A program made the position numbers and the translations under genes. DNA of 64,000 nucleotides, taken from the NCBI RefSeq assembly GCF_000250675.2, contig NC_018681.1, positions 434,001-498,000 on the forward strand. The letters are read 5' to 3'. The notes under the pieces are model-generated. The model had not been told where the DNA came from and searched no databases. It saw nothing but the letters and a program-made list of their open reading frames with translations. Shown here piece by piece: positions 19,469 to 27,160 of this stretch; positions within the stretch are counted from its first letter, which is position 1; every line of letters starts with the position of its first letter. Source of the DNA: Nocardia brasiliensis ATCC 700358 (GTDB lineage Bacteria; Actinomycetota; Actinomycetes; Mycobacteriales; Mycobacteriaceae).

Positions 19469-20440
19469 TTAGGTTTCTGTCAGATCCGGATCTACCCTTC
19501 GCAGCGCCGAAGCCAGCCATTCTGTACCGCGATGCTCGATCGGCATCTCTGCAAGTCCAGCTGTAGCTTCTTCGACCGCCTGCGCGGTGTCTCCCAGCAG
19601 GGCTAGAACACCGCCACGTTGGACGGCACCGAACCCAGGCGTCCACCAGTACATCGCTTCGGGTGGCTCGAGGCTATCTGCTGACGCTGTCACCTCGTCG
19701 GCTGCGGCCAGGGCGCGTTGTGCGGAGTTCGTCTCTCCACGTGCCGCTAGTAGTTCGGCGCGCCGCATCCTTGCGTAGGCCGCCAAGACCGGATGTGCGT
19801 TGCGGACTTTCAGCGCGGCGTCGGAGAGGGCGATAACCCTGTCGTAGTCCCCTGTGGCTCCCCAAGCGACGTACCCGGCGAAACCCAGGCTGTGTACCAG
19901 CCGGTCAGGGTCGCGGGATTCTTCCGCTAGCTCGACGGCTGTGGAGAGGCTGCGTTGAGCGGCCGTGTCAGCTCCAACAGCGTGTTCGAGCCAGCCCCGA
20001 TACTGGGTCACCTCCGATGCGAGCGCGGCCGCGGCGGTCTTGGCCTTCCGCGCTTGCCGTGCGAACTGCTCGGTCATCGCTGATATGCCCCGCACTGCCG
20101 GAAGGACCGACAGCGCGCCTGTCGCATCTTCGACCCGGCGCATAGCTGACAACATCGAAGCGACGTCGGACAAGGTGCTGGCGTCCACGCTGGACGCAGA
20201 TATCGCGGCGGCCGTTAGCCGTCCTAGATCGGTCGTGCCTAGCACCCGTTCGTACGCAGCTGTTACCCCAGCAGGCACAGGGCGCTGGCCCGTTTCGATT
20301 GCGCCCAGATACGTCCGGCTGTAGAAGGTCCGTTCGGCCATCCCACGCAGCGAAATTCCCGCTGCCTCACGGGCAGCACGCAACAGCGCCCCAGGGTCCA
20401 CAGCTCCAGCGTAGCGAGCATTGAGGACACATGTGGACAC
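19469..20440 (-). CDS. XRE-family regulator with TPR-like C-terminal domain
   Basis: About 323-aa transcriptional regulator. An N-terminal lambda-repressor-type helix-turn-helix (ALLRAAREAAGISLRGMAERTFYSRTYLGAIETG) is followed by an Ala-rich helical region resembling TPRs (for example AELLAARGETNSAQRALAAAD), as in regulators that sense peptides or partner proteins. Start codons TTG 20443, GTG 20440 and GTG 20401 are all possible and none has a well-spaced ribosome binding site; translation may be leaderless. It stands at the border between the minus-strand transfer operon and the + strand cargo and is the only regulator in the AICE, so it probably controls them. Confidence 0.8.
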   Translation of the reverse strand: MSTCVLNARYAGAVDPGALLRAAREAAGISLRGMAERTFYSRTYLGAIETGQRPVPAGVTAAYERVLGTTDLGRLTAAAISASSVDASTLSDVASMLSAMRRVEDATGALSVLPAVRGISAMTEQFARQARKAKTAAAALASEVTQYRGWLEHAVGADTAAQRSLSTAVELAEESRDPDRLVHSLGFAGYVAWGATGDYDRVIALSDAALKVRNAHPVLAAYARMRRAELLAARGETNSAQRALAAADEVTASADSLEPPEAMYWWTPGFGAVQRGGVLALLGDTAQAVEEATAGLAEMPIEHRGTEWLASALRRVDPDLTET

Positions 20441-20589
20441 CAACCAGAGCCATTCCGGACGTTCCCGATGGTTGTCTGAATCGGTGCCCGGTAAGCGGCT
20501 TTACCCCTTGGACGAGCCGCCGCACCTCAACTGACCGGAGGGCCGGGCACACCTAAACGTCGTTCGATGCCGCAGGGGGCTGAATCACG

Positions 20590-21081
20590 ATGCAACACAT
20601 ACCGAACCAGGACACACCGCTAACCCGTTGCGCCCACTACCGGGACGTGTGCGGACTGCCCGCGATAATAGATCCACCTTCGCTGGGTCGAATCACGTTC
20701 CCGGCGGGCCACATCGGTGCACTGACCATGCCCGCACCGTTGGGTGAGACGGTGCGCCAGCACATGAAGTCTCGAGGTGCTGCGGTCGGCCCGATCATCG
20801 GGCATATCGGGTCGAACCGGTGGACGTACCTGGTCCGTCCGAATGTGCCCGAGGACGACACCCGCGTGTTCTCGGACATGTACCGGGCGAACGTGATCAT
20901 CGTCCGTGCCGGGGTGGTCGTATTGCCCTCTCCCACAGCGCAATCGTGGGCATTGCGACGCTGGATCGAACCACCCCGCAACACCTTCCGGCCCAGCGCT
21001 CTACTCGTGGTCGAGACGATCCGGATGTGTACCGGTTCCGATCGCGATTCGCGGACGCTGGTGATGCCCCGTGTCCGGTGA
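20590..21081 (+). CDS. Hypothetical AICE protein, first gene of cargo chain
   Basis: 163 aa, soluble, function not recognised. Notable segments are CAHYRDVCGLPAIIDPPS with two Cys near residues 14 and 21, GRITFPAGHIGALTMP, and RRWIEPPRNTFRPSALLVVETIR near the end. ATG 20590 follows AGGGGGC by about seven bases. It is divergent from the XRE regulator and opens a same-strand run reaching 23680. Confidence 0.65.
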   Translation: MQHIPNQDTPLTRCAHYRDVCGLPAIIDPPSLGRITFPAGHIGALTMPAPLGETVRQHMKSRGAAVGPIIGHIGSNRWTYLVRPNVPEDDTRVFSDMYRANVIIVRAGVVVLPSPTAQSWALRRWIEPPRNTFRPSALLVVETIRMCTGSDRDSRTLVMPRVR

Positions 21082-21117
21082 TACCGCAGGTAGCTATCCG
21101 TCGAAGGTGGTGCGGCG

Positions 21118-21318
21118 GTGAGCACGTTCGAGCAATTGCGGCAGCGGGTGTTGCTCCAAGCCGGAAATGCGGGGTACGGACTCGTACGGCAGAACCGCGC
21201 CCCCTACGGATGGGACCTGGTCACGGTAGGCGGCCGTAAACCGGTGAAGTCCGGATCACTGATCGAGCTGGACAACTGGCTAGCCGCACAGGCCGCCAGT
21301 GATCGGAAATCGCGATGA
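21118..21318 (+). CDS. Small hypothetical protein
   Basis: 66 aa from GTG 21118 (MSTFEQLRQRVLLQAGNAGYG), ending with a Trp-containing helix and a basic tail. Resembles short stand-alone modules of AICE cargo but no family is recognised. Its stop overlaps the next start by 4 bp (ATGA at 21315). Confidence 0.55.
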   Translation: MSTFEQLRQRVLLQAGNAGYGLVRQNRAPYGWDLVTVGGRKPVKSGSLIELDNWLAAQAASDRKSR

Positions 21319-21539
21319 GTACCGGCCACACGCCGGTGTCTCCGCACCCGGACCAACCGGACGTGCACCTGGTGGTCACGCTGGGCGGGGTACGGCTCCA
21401 CTACGCGGCGTGCGTTACCTGCGCGCTGTGGTTCGTCCAGGAGCACCACCAGCGCCATTTGTTGGATCAGGTGGACGTAATCCCTGGCAGCACAGCGGGA
21501 TTGCGTCGACTGCCGAACGAGAGGCTGTACGAGCCGTGA
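21315..21539 (+). CDS. Small hypothetical protein with CxxC
   Basis: 74 aa starting in the ATGA overlap with the preceding gene. It contains LHYAACVTCALWFVQEHH, a CxxC between aromatic residues, possibly metal-binding. Its stop overlaps the next GTG by 4 bp (GTGA). Function unknown. Confidence 0.55.
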   Translation: MSTGHTPVSPHPDQPDVHLVVTLGGVRLHYAACVTCALWFVQEHHQRHLLDQVDVIPGSTAGLRRLPNERLYEP

Positions 21540-21685
21540 AGAACGGATGGTCGACCCTGCGATGTACTGCGTCGGGGTGCATCGTCACCGTGTCCGTGCT
21601 GATCATCCTGCATTGGATGTACCGCGAGAACGAAAAGCTGTATCCGAACGCGAAGCGTCCCAAAGACAACGGAGCTCTGTCGTGA
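21536..21685 (+). CDS. Tiny single-span membrane protein
   Basis: 49 aa beginning at GTG 21536 inside the GTGA overlap with the previous stop. A basic N-terminus (MKNGWSTLRC) precedes one hydrophobic helix (GCIVTVSVLIILHWMY), then a charged tail (RENEKLYPNAKRPKDNG). Its stop again overlaps the next GTG by 4 bp. Overlaps on both sides argue that it is translated. Topology suggests N-in, C-out. Confidence 0.55.
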   Translation: MKNGWSTLRCTASGCIVTVSVLIILHWMYRENEKLYPNAKRPKDNGALS

Positions 21686-21996
21686 CCGGCGAGGCGCATT
21701 GCGTCCTCGAGATGGTGCCCGAGGCGACCGAAGAGCCCGTGCGGCTTCCCGCGCTCACCACAGGCACCCTGGCGCACTGTGTCGAGCATCTAACGACCTC
21801 CGGCGACATCCTCCACAACGCCGGGTTCCCGATGTACTGGTTCGACAATCACACCTTCACCGTGGATCTTCCCGATGGGCGGGTCTTGTTTCGTATCGTC
21901 ACCGGGACCGAAGCGGACGGTGATGTCGTGACCGGCTTGTACCGTGACCGCTACAGCGCGACACTGAACAGTTCCGACCATGACGAGAAGGGGTAA
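21682..21996 (+). CDS. Small hypothetical acidic protein
   Basis: 104 aa starting at GTG 21682 in a GTGA overlap with the preceding stop. It contains GFPMYWFDNHTFTVDLPDGRVLFRIVTGTE, a beta-rich segment, and one Cys pair (Cys7 and Cys33). Not recognised. Ends 4 bp before the next gene. Confidence 0.5.
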   Translation: MTGEAHCVLEMVPEATEEPVRLPALTTGTLAHCVEHLTTSGDILHNAGFPMYWFDNHTFTVDLPDGRVLFRIVTGTEADGDVVTGLYRDRYSATLNSSDHDEKG

Positions 21997-22000
21997 GAGC

Positions 22001-22531
22001 ATGGGCGATTTCCGGCCTTTCACACAAGCCGAACTCGAACAGATAGAACGCGACCAGAACGACCCGAAATGGCTCGAATGGGTAGCGCCGGAGAACATGA
22101 ACGCACAATTGGATGCCTTCCTGAACGAGACCGTCCCGGACATGCCGGACGACCCTTGGTCGGCTCAGGGGCTCGACCATGCAGAACGCGCCGCACTCTC
22201 GATATTTCCGACCGTCGACTCTACCCTTGCGCCCGAGAATCGAGCGGTTGCCGATCAGTTTCACAGGTTTATCGGCGAAGTATTCCGACGCAATTTCGAA
22301 GGCGTCTGGCGTAACGTCCCTTCGTTCGATGATGCGAAGCGAAGCCAGGGATTCGGCCCGGTCATCCACAGGCCATTTGCGGAATTCTATCTGGGCGTCA
22401 TTCCTGCACTCACCACTGCTATTGATCGCAAGACGAGTAGCACTTGGGCACAGGGGTTTCGCTATAGCGAAGAGGACTATCGGATATGGGTCGAAGCGGG
22501 TCGCCCCACCCTTTCCGGACGCAGGGACTGA
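22001..22531 (+). CDS. Acidic hypothetical protein, possible partner of the downstream nuclease-like protein
   Basis: 176 aa, acidic (MGDFRPFTQAELEQIERDQND; a Pro/Asp-rich segment ETVPDMPDDPW near residue 43), with aromatic-rich helices and no signal peptide or membrane span. ATG 22001 follows AAGGGG by eight bases. It lies 33 bp upstream of the nuclease-like coiled-coil gene, the position and charge expected of an inhibitor or accessory subunit, but no family is recognised and this role is inference. Confidence 0.55.
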   Translation: MGDFRPFTQAELEQIERDQNDPKWLEWVAPENMNAQLDAFLNETVPDMPDDPWSAQGLDHAERAALSIFPTVDSTLAPENRAVADQFHRFIGEVFRRNFEGVWRNVPSFDDAKRSQGFGPVIHRPFAEFYLGVIPALTTAIDRKTSSTWAQGFRYSEEDYRIWVEAGRPTLSGRRD

Positions 22532-22564
22532 ACGCCCCTATTTCATCCGGCTCAGGGGGAGCCA

Positions 22565-23680
22565 ATGGGCTATGAATGGAACGACAGGTTAGAAGCGGAA
22601 TACACTCGATACGTCGGCAAGAAGTGGTTCCAGGGGCTCAACGCTAGAGACCGTGAGGGTTATCTCAAGGCGCGGCAGTGGTGGAAACGCTCGCGGGACA
22701 TGGGCAACCGGTTCCGAGACGGCATGGCACTTCTGCGAGGTCAGACGCCCGATCGCGGCTATGAGAAGGAAGTCCGGCTTGAAACCTCGCTAGGCCCTCG
22801 AATCAGCGACGTTGCCAATGTCAGTCTGACTAAATCGTCGGAGTATAAGGCGGGCGGATCCCAAAAGGAGAAGACGCTTAAGCAGCTCGATAAGGATGAG
22901 CGATACATCCGTGAGGTGCCAGGTGCAATGGTCGACTGGACCATTGTGCAAGGTGCCCGGCACGACAAGGAAGTCAGAGACCGGATCAAGGAGCTTGAGG
23001 GAAAATATCCGGGTCAGTTCGTCGTTCAGGAGATCACCCGCGAGCAGCGACGCCTAGCCCTCACGATAGGTAAGCGTCTCGAAAAGCAACAGCGAGCCAA
23101 GGAGAAGGCGGACCGGGCACGAGAGCGAGCAGAGCAGCAGCGCCTACGACAACGCAGGGAACGCGCTCAACAACGGCTCGAGAACATCCGCAGGATCGCC
23201 AAGGAGAAGCAACGCCGCGAGCAAGTGCAAGCCGCTGAACTAGCCGCAGCGAGGCAAGCCGCGAAAGAATTCCCCACGCTCGAACATCTGATACAGCGGG
23301 AATCAGCTAAGCCACCCGCTAAGGAACCTAAAGCGCCGGAGACCGAACGCGACCGGATAGCCCGCGAAGCCGCAGAGACGGCGGCGCGGGACGTTCAAAA
23401 ACAATTCAGGATCGAACCCGTAACGCCCGTGAAAGCACCCGAGAAAAACACCGCTGAACGCGAGGCAGCCGAACAGAAGCGACTGACCGAGCTTCAGATA
23501 CAGCGCGAGGCACGCGAAACCCAGTTGGCCCAACTCCCGCCGCACGTCGCGAAGCTGATGAACCTGGGGCAGGCACACGGGCCGGAACGAGCGGTTGAGA
23601 CCGCCCGCGAGGAAGCGGCAAGGGCGCAAGGTCGCAGCAGGGACGGACGAGACTCGCCAGGGCAAGAACGCAGCCGGTGA
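22565..23680 (+). CDS. PD-(D/E)xK-like nuclease domain fused to a long charged coiled coil
   Basis: 371 aa. Residues 1-60 form an aromatic/basic helical domain (YTRYVGKKWFQGLNARDREGY). Residues 66-155 carry a restriction-endonuclease-fold pattern: E69/E73, GPRISD with D82, SSEYK with E93 and K95, then KQLDKDERYI near 106-115 and VDWTIVQGA near 123-131, matching the D-x(n)-E-x-K core and the following Q/D helix and strand. Residues 155-235 and 260-325 are Arg/Lys/Glu/Gln-rich coiled coil with a Pro/Lys hinge near 250. ATG 22565 follows AGGGGGAG closely. Codon use is less GC-rich than the host. Candidate cargo nuclease or toxin; activity untested. Confidence 0.7.
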   Translation: MGYEWNDRLEAEYTRYVGKKWFQGLNARDREGYLKARQWWKRSRDMGNRFRDGMALLRGQTPDRGYEKEVRLETSLGPRISDVANVSLTKSSEYKAGGSQKEKTLKQLDKDERYIREVPGAMVDWTIVQGARHDKEVRDRIKELEGKYPGQFVVQEITREQRRLALTIGKRLEKQQRAKEKADRARERAEQQRLRQRRERAQQRLENIRRIAKEKQRREQVQAAELAAARQAAKEFPTLEHLIQRESAKPPAKEPKAPETERDRIAREAAETAARDVQKQFRIEPVTPVKAPEKNTAEREAAEQKRLTELQIQREARETQLAQLPPHVAKLMNLGQAHGPERAVETAREEAARAQGRSRDGRDSPGQERSR

Positions 23681-24262
23681 CGGCGCACTGGGTTACCTCG
23701 AGTGCAGCGCTATGAACTGCGGCGACGCCGCAGCCGGCGTCGGGCTGGGTTCTATAGATTCGCGAACACGGAGGTTCGTCCCTGCACCCAGCATCTGCAT
23801 ACGGACCTGAAAAACCCCTACAAGATCGGGGAGCCTCAAAACGAGCCGGTGTAGGGACCGGGGGATGGGGTTATACGGGCGGGGGCCAGGCACCTAAGCG
23901 TTCGGTTGAATCCCTAAGTGCCCCAAGTTCTCACGAGAACTTGGGAACTGGCCGCACCGAATCCTTAACAGCCGGAACCTATCCAGCCCGACAGTCAGTC
24001 GCAGCACGGCCGTATTGCACCCTGTGCACCCTGTAGGGGCATCTGCACCGCCACCGCCACCATCGGGCTCCTGTGCGTGAAATCGGCCGGTATGACTGGA
24101 GGTGGGCCGCCAAGGGGAGGAGGGTGTATCCACACAACCCGATAATCCTGTTCGGGGAGACAGGCCGGTATGCCTGAGAGCTGACCACGAACTGCTGAGC
24201 GGGTTACACCCCAACAGAGCGTGTTGCTAGCCGGGATTGTGGACAGCTAGCGTCGGACTCGG

Positions 24263-24342
24263 CACCACGCGGGCCGGTTACGCGTTCCCGTACGCGCCGG
24301 GCGAGCAGTACGCACGACTGCTCGGATGCTAACCGCGTGGTG
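24263..24342. repeat. Nested inverted repeats, possible origin structure
   Basis: Outer arms CACCACGCGG (24263-24272) and CCGCGTGGTG (24333-24342) enclose 60 bases. Inside, GAGCAGT (24303-24309) and ACTGCTC (24317-24323) form a perfect inner stem with a seven-base loop. This cruciform-capable layout resembles rolling-circle origin regions. Confidence 0.5.
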
Positions 24343-24626
24343 TCTCACAAGCGATCACTTTTTAAGACGCTCGATTTTCGAGGCTCGAAGTTCGTGCCCG
24401 GATTCGGGTCGCTTCATCCCGGTGCCACGCGCCAGGGGGCTGTCCGTCGCATCGCGACGGGTCGGACACAAGGTCAGTAGCGCGAAGATGTTGTGCCGCA
24501 GCCTTTGATGGACCAGGTAGGGCAGGTGAAGAGAGTTTGGGAGCCCCCGGGAAGTGAGAAGAAGGGGAAGAGAAACCGGAAACCCAAGTAAGAGAACTTG
24601 CCGAATTCACCTCTACTGGATCAAGA

Positions 24627-24690
24627 GCGGCGCGCATGCGCGCGCCGCCCAGGGTGCCCGCCCTTCGCTGCGCTCCGGGCGGCACCCTGG
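24627..24690. repeat. Twin GC-rich hairpins near attR
   Basis: First hairpin 24627-24648 (GCGGCGCG against CGCGCCGC). Second: CCAGGGTGCCCGCCC (24649-24663) pairs with GGGCGGCACCCTGG (24677-24690) with one bulged base and a 13-base loop. The two stems abut. Candidate terminator for read-through from the cargo, or a single-strand origin. Confidence 0.5.
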
Positions 24691-24900
24691 CGCGTAACCA
24701 GGATGGGGGACCGAAGCGGCGCACTCGGCCCCCATCGGGCCAGCTGCCGCAGCGCTGGACGATGGGTCATGGAACCGTCGGATGTGGGCTGCCGCACCCC
24801 TTCGGGGCTTGCCTCTTACTGCCGTCGCTGATCGATAGCTGATGCCAAAATTTCACGGTGTGTCGCTGATGTGACACGCCGATACTCTGGCGCGGCTGCC

Positions 24901-24924
24901 CCCAACTAAGTCCCAACTAAGTCG
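24901..24924 (+). promoter_or_regulatory. Arm-type integrase or excisionase binding repeats, attR side
   Basis: Two adjacent perfect copies of CCAACTAAGTC, 131 bp inside attR, same orientation as the pair at 12482-12505. Confidence 0.6.
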
Positions 24925-25055
24925 GTGAACGCCGTCTGGTGCCGAACGCATATTCGATCGTTGAGGGTAGTCGAGAGTAGGTATATGGCCAGTTAGAGGG
25001 TGTTTTAGAGAACATGGTGGGGGTCTGTAGTTGCCCGTGGTAGTCGTCATTCTCG

Positions 25056-25097
25056 GTAATGAAAAGGTCGGGGGTTCGATTCCCCCAGGCGGCTCCA
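25056..25097 (+). other. attR core, 3' fragment of tRNA-Thr
   Basis: Identical to 12382-12423. It contains only the anticodon loop 3' side, T-arm, acceptor 3' strand and CCA, and lacks the 5' half, so it is not a tRNA gene. Confidence 0.9.
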
Positions 25098-25142
25098 CAA
25101 ACATCCTGGTTGACTGCATTGCAACTCGCCTACGATTGCGGC

Positions 25143-25796
25143 ATGTCTCTTCCGAGCATCGAGCGGCCGGATCTTCCTGAGTACATGACTTGGGATGAGC
25201 TGCAGCGACTTCCTGAGGACATCGCTGATCAGATCGAGCTGTGGGATGGTCGCGTGGTGTGGGTCCGTCGCGGGCCCGGCGAGCACCAAACCTTCACCCG
25301 CCGTTTGACCAACTCGATCGAGCGCTGTTCGCGGAAGGCGATGGCGGACAGGCCGGATCGTTGCTGGGTGGTCAACTTCGAGACCAACGTCTTCCTGGGA
25401 ACGAGCGGGAAATCCGACTTCCTGACACCAGATTTTCTGGTGCACCGCTGTCTGGAATCGGCGTATCAGGATGTCCGTGGTGCCGATGCGCTGCTCGTCG
25501 GTGAAGTACTGTCGCCTTCCAACACACAGACGGACATGGAGGCGAAGAAGGGGCGCTACGCGAGTGCTCGGATTCCCTGGTACTGGGAGGTGACTTTGGC
25601 GCGCGAAGCCAGCGCCATCGCCACGGTCCGCGCCTACGGGCTCGAAACAGAACACGGACCCCTGCCAGATGGCGTGCGCCCACTCCGCTCGGCCGACTAC
25701 ATCCTGGTCGGCGAATGGACGCACGATGATCCCGACGGCGTCCGGATCGGCGCACCCTTCCCCATCGACATCCCATGGTCCGATCTGGAGTACTAG
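25143..25796 (+). CDS. Uma2-family (DUF820) restriction-endonuclease-fold protein
   Basis: 217 aa of the Uma2 family, which has a PD-(D/E)xK fold and no settled function. MTWDELQRLPEDIADQIELWDGRVV opens the fold. The putative acidic site residues are in LTPDFLVHR near residue 98 (D) and ALLVGEVLSPSNTQTDMEAKKG near 118 (E, then K). ATG 25143 lies 46 bp after the AICE attR, so its promoter is next to the insertion or was displaced by it. It is paralogous to the gene at 41835. Confidence 0.85.
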   Translation: MSLPSIERPDLPEYMTWDELQRLPEDIADQIELWDGRVVWVRRGPGEHQTFTRRLTNSIERCSRKAMADRPDRCWVVNFETNVFLGTSGKSDFLTPDFLVHRCLESAYQDVRGADALLVGEVLSPSNTQTDMEAKKGRYASARIPWYWEVTLAREASAIATVRAYGLETEHGPLPDGVRPLRSADYILVGEWTHDDPDGVRIGAPFPIDIPWSDLEY

Positions 25797-25849
25797 CTCG
25801 ACGGGCTTTCGAGCAGCGCCGGATCGCGGTCGAGTGTGGATTCTGTTGT

Positions 25850-25923
25850 CCCGCACCGGTTCTGTGTTCCCGCACCCGCTCTACCGCGCTGGGCGGAGTG
25901 CGGGAAGACGGAACGGGTGCGGG
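25850..25923. repeat. Long palindromic repeat, copy 1 (imperfect), likely bidirectional terminator
   Basis: Arms built on CCCGCACCCGTTCCGTCTTC and its complement, with several mismatches in the left arm. It lies between the convergent Uma2 and P-loop ATPase genes. A second, perfect copy of the same family is at 58844-58913. Confidence 0.65.
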
Positions 25924-25930
25924 AGCTGGG

Positions 25931-26872
25931 TCAGGAGGGGGTGGGGTGGAGGGTGAAGGTGGGGTCTATTTGGGTGAGGAGATCGGGGCCGGCCCAGGCG
26001 TTGGCGTTGCGGATGTGGAAGTCGACGGCTTGCTGCTGGTAGGTGGTCCAGTCGCGGGTGCGGGCGTCGAGGGCGGAGTGGAGGGTGGCGAGGGTGGCGC
26101 GGTTCTCGGGTTCGAGGTCGGTGATGGGGCGGATGTCGCCGCGTTCGGCGGCGCGCACGTGTGCGGAGCGGCCGGTCCAGCAGAGCAGGTTGTCGCCGAC
26201 GTGTTCGCGCAGGAAGGCGAGGTCGTCGGCATCGCAGATCTTGTTGCCGACGACGGCGATGTGGATGCCGAAGTCTTTGGCGTAGTTCAGGTATTGGCGG
26301 TAGACGCCGACGCTGCGCAGGGTCGGTTCGCACACCAGCGCGGTCAGATCGAAACGGGTGAACAGGCCGGAGGCGAAGGAGTCGGCGCCCGCGGTCATGT
26401 CGACGACGACGTATTCGCCCGCACCGTCGACCATATGGTTGAGCAGCAACTCGGCCGCGCCGACCTTGGAGTGGTAGCAGGCGACGCCGAGATCTTCGTC
26501 GCTGAACGGCCCGGTCACCATGAGTCGTGCCCCGCCGACATCGCGCATGCACGCGGCGTAGATCGGGTTCTCCTCGACGACGCGCAGCAGCCGCGAGCCC
26601 GAACCCGGCGGCGTGGTCTTGATCATCGCGTCGGCGGTGGCGATCCGAGGGTTGTCGCCGCGCAGATAGTCCTTGATCAGGGGCAGGTGTGCGCCGAGGG
26701 TCGGCAGGGTCAGTGACTCTTCTTCCCCGGCACCCAGCGCGGCCGCCAGATGCTGATTGATATCCGCATCGATCGCCACGGTGGGCAACCCGCGCTCGAC
26801 CAGATGCCGGATGAACAGCGAAGACAGGGTCGTCTTACCGCTGCCACCCTTGCCGACGAAGGCGATCTTCAC
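25931..26872 (-). CDS. CooC/ArsA-like P-loop ATPase
   Basis: 313-aa MinD/ParA-superfamily ATPase. The deviant Walker A KGGSGKTT lies at residues 8-15 and AIDADINQ follows near 34. The YVVVDMTAGADSFASGLFTRFD segment near 148 is the usual switch region. This is the CooC subgroup pattern, associated with nickel or other cofactor insertion into enzymes, but no carbon monoxide dehydrogenase is nearby. GTG 26872 is used because GGAG lies seven bases upstream; GTG 26878 would be too close to it. Substrate unknown. Confidence 0.8.
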   Translation of the reverse strand: MKIAFVGKGGSGKTTLSSLFIRHLVERGLPTVAIDADINQHLAAALGAGEEESLTLPTLGAHLPLIKDYLRGDNPRIATADAMIKTTPPGSGSRLLRVVEENPIYAACMRDVGGARLMVTGPFSDEDLGVACYHSKVGAAELLLNHMVDGAGEYVVVDMTAGADSFASGLFTRFDLTALVCEPTLRSVGVYRQYLNYAKDFGIHIAVVGNKICDADDLAFLREHVGDNLLCWTGRSAHVRAAERGDIRPITDLEPENRATLATLHSALDARTRDWTTYQQQAVDFHIRNANAWAGPDLLTQIDPTFTLHPTPS

Positions 26873-27160
26873 CGCCACACTCCTCTCGTATCGGTAACGA
26901 CATTCATATTCGTGCTGGCCGCGACAATGTACTCGACCGGCGTCCGCGTGCGCATACGGGACGGCTCCTAGGCGCTGAAAGCACTTCTTCCGCAACAGGT
27001 TCGAGCACGACACGCAGGGCGTGCACCGCTGCGCCCGGCGGCGAGCCCGAAGGCATCCGGAAAAACTTTTGCGGACGTGTCGATCGAGACCGCTCCCCGT
27101 TCGACCTAGGGATGAGAGGGTCCAGAAGGGGCCCGGGATGATGACCGAGGAGACGGAATC

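Larger units (their letters stand above)
23681..25055. other. AICE right-end non-coding region, highly structured
   Basis: 1.37 kb between the cargo and attR without a believable gene. It has nested inverted repeats at 24263-24342, two strong hairpins at 24627-24690, a small GCACCCC/GGGGCTTGC hairpin near 24794-24812, and two copies of GTCGCTGAT near 24823 and 24863 just inside the arm-type sites. The amount of secondary structure suggests a replication origin or another cis-acting transfer or maintenance locus. Confidence 0.5.
12382..25097. mobile_element. AICE-type integrative and conjugative element in tRNA-Thr
   Basis: 12.7-kb element bounded by a perfect 42-bp direct repeat (12382-12423 and 25056-25097) that is the 3' part of tRNA-Thr. 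Its module order is int, xis, rep, tra ATPase and Pra-like activator, all on the minus strand, then an XRE regulator and a + strand cargo run. This matches pSAM2-type AICEs, which excise, replicate by rolling circle and move double-stranded DNA with one FtsK-like translocase. All core genes look intact. The cargo between about 21.6 and 23.7 kb is visibly richer in A and in AAG/CGA/ATA codons than the host. Confidence 0.9.

Noticed and set aside
24326..24842. Short plus-strand frames near the AICE right end
   Set aside because: They run through the hairpins, have no ribosome binding sites and no recognisable composition.
25040..25097. Second tRNA-Thr gene
   Set aside because: Only the 3' 42 bases are present; no D-arm or 5' acceptor strand. 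It is attR.
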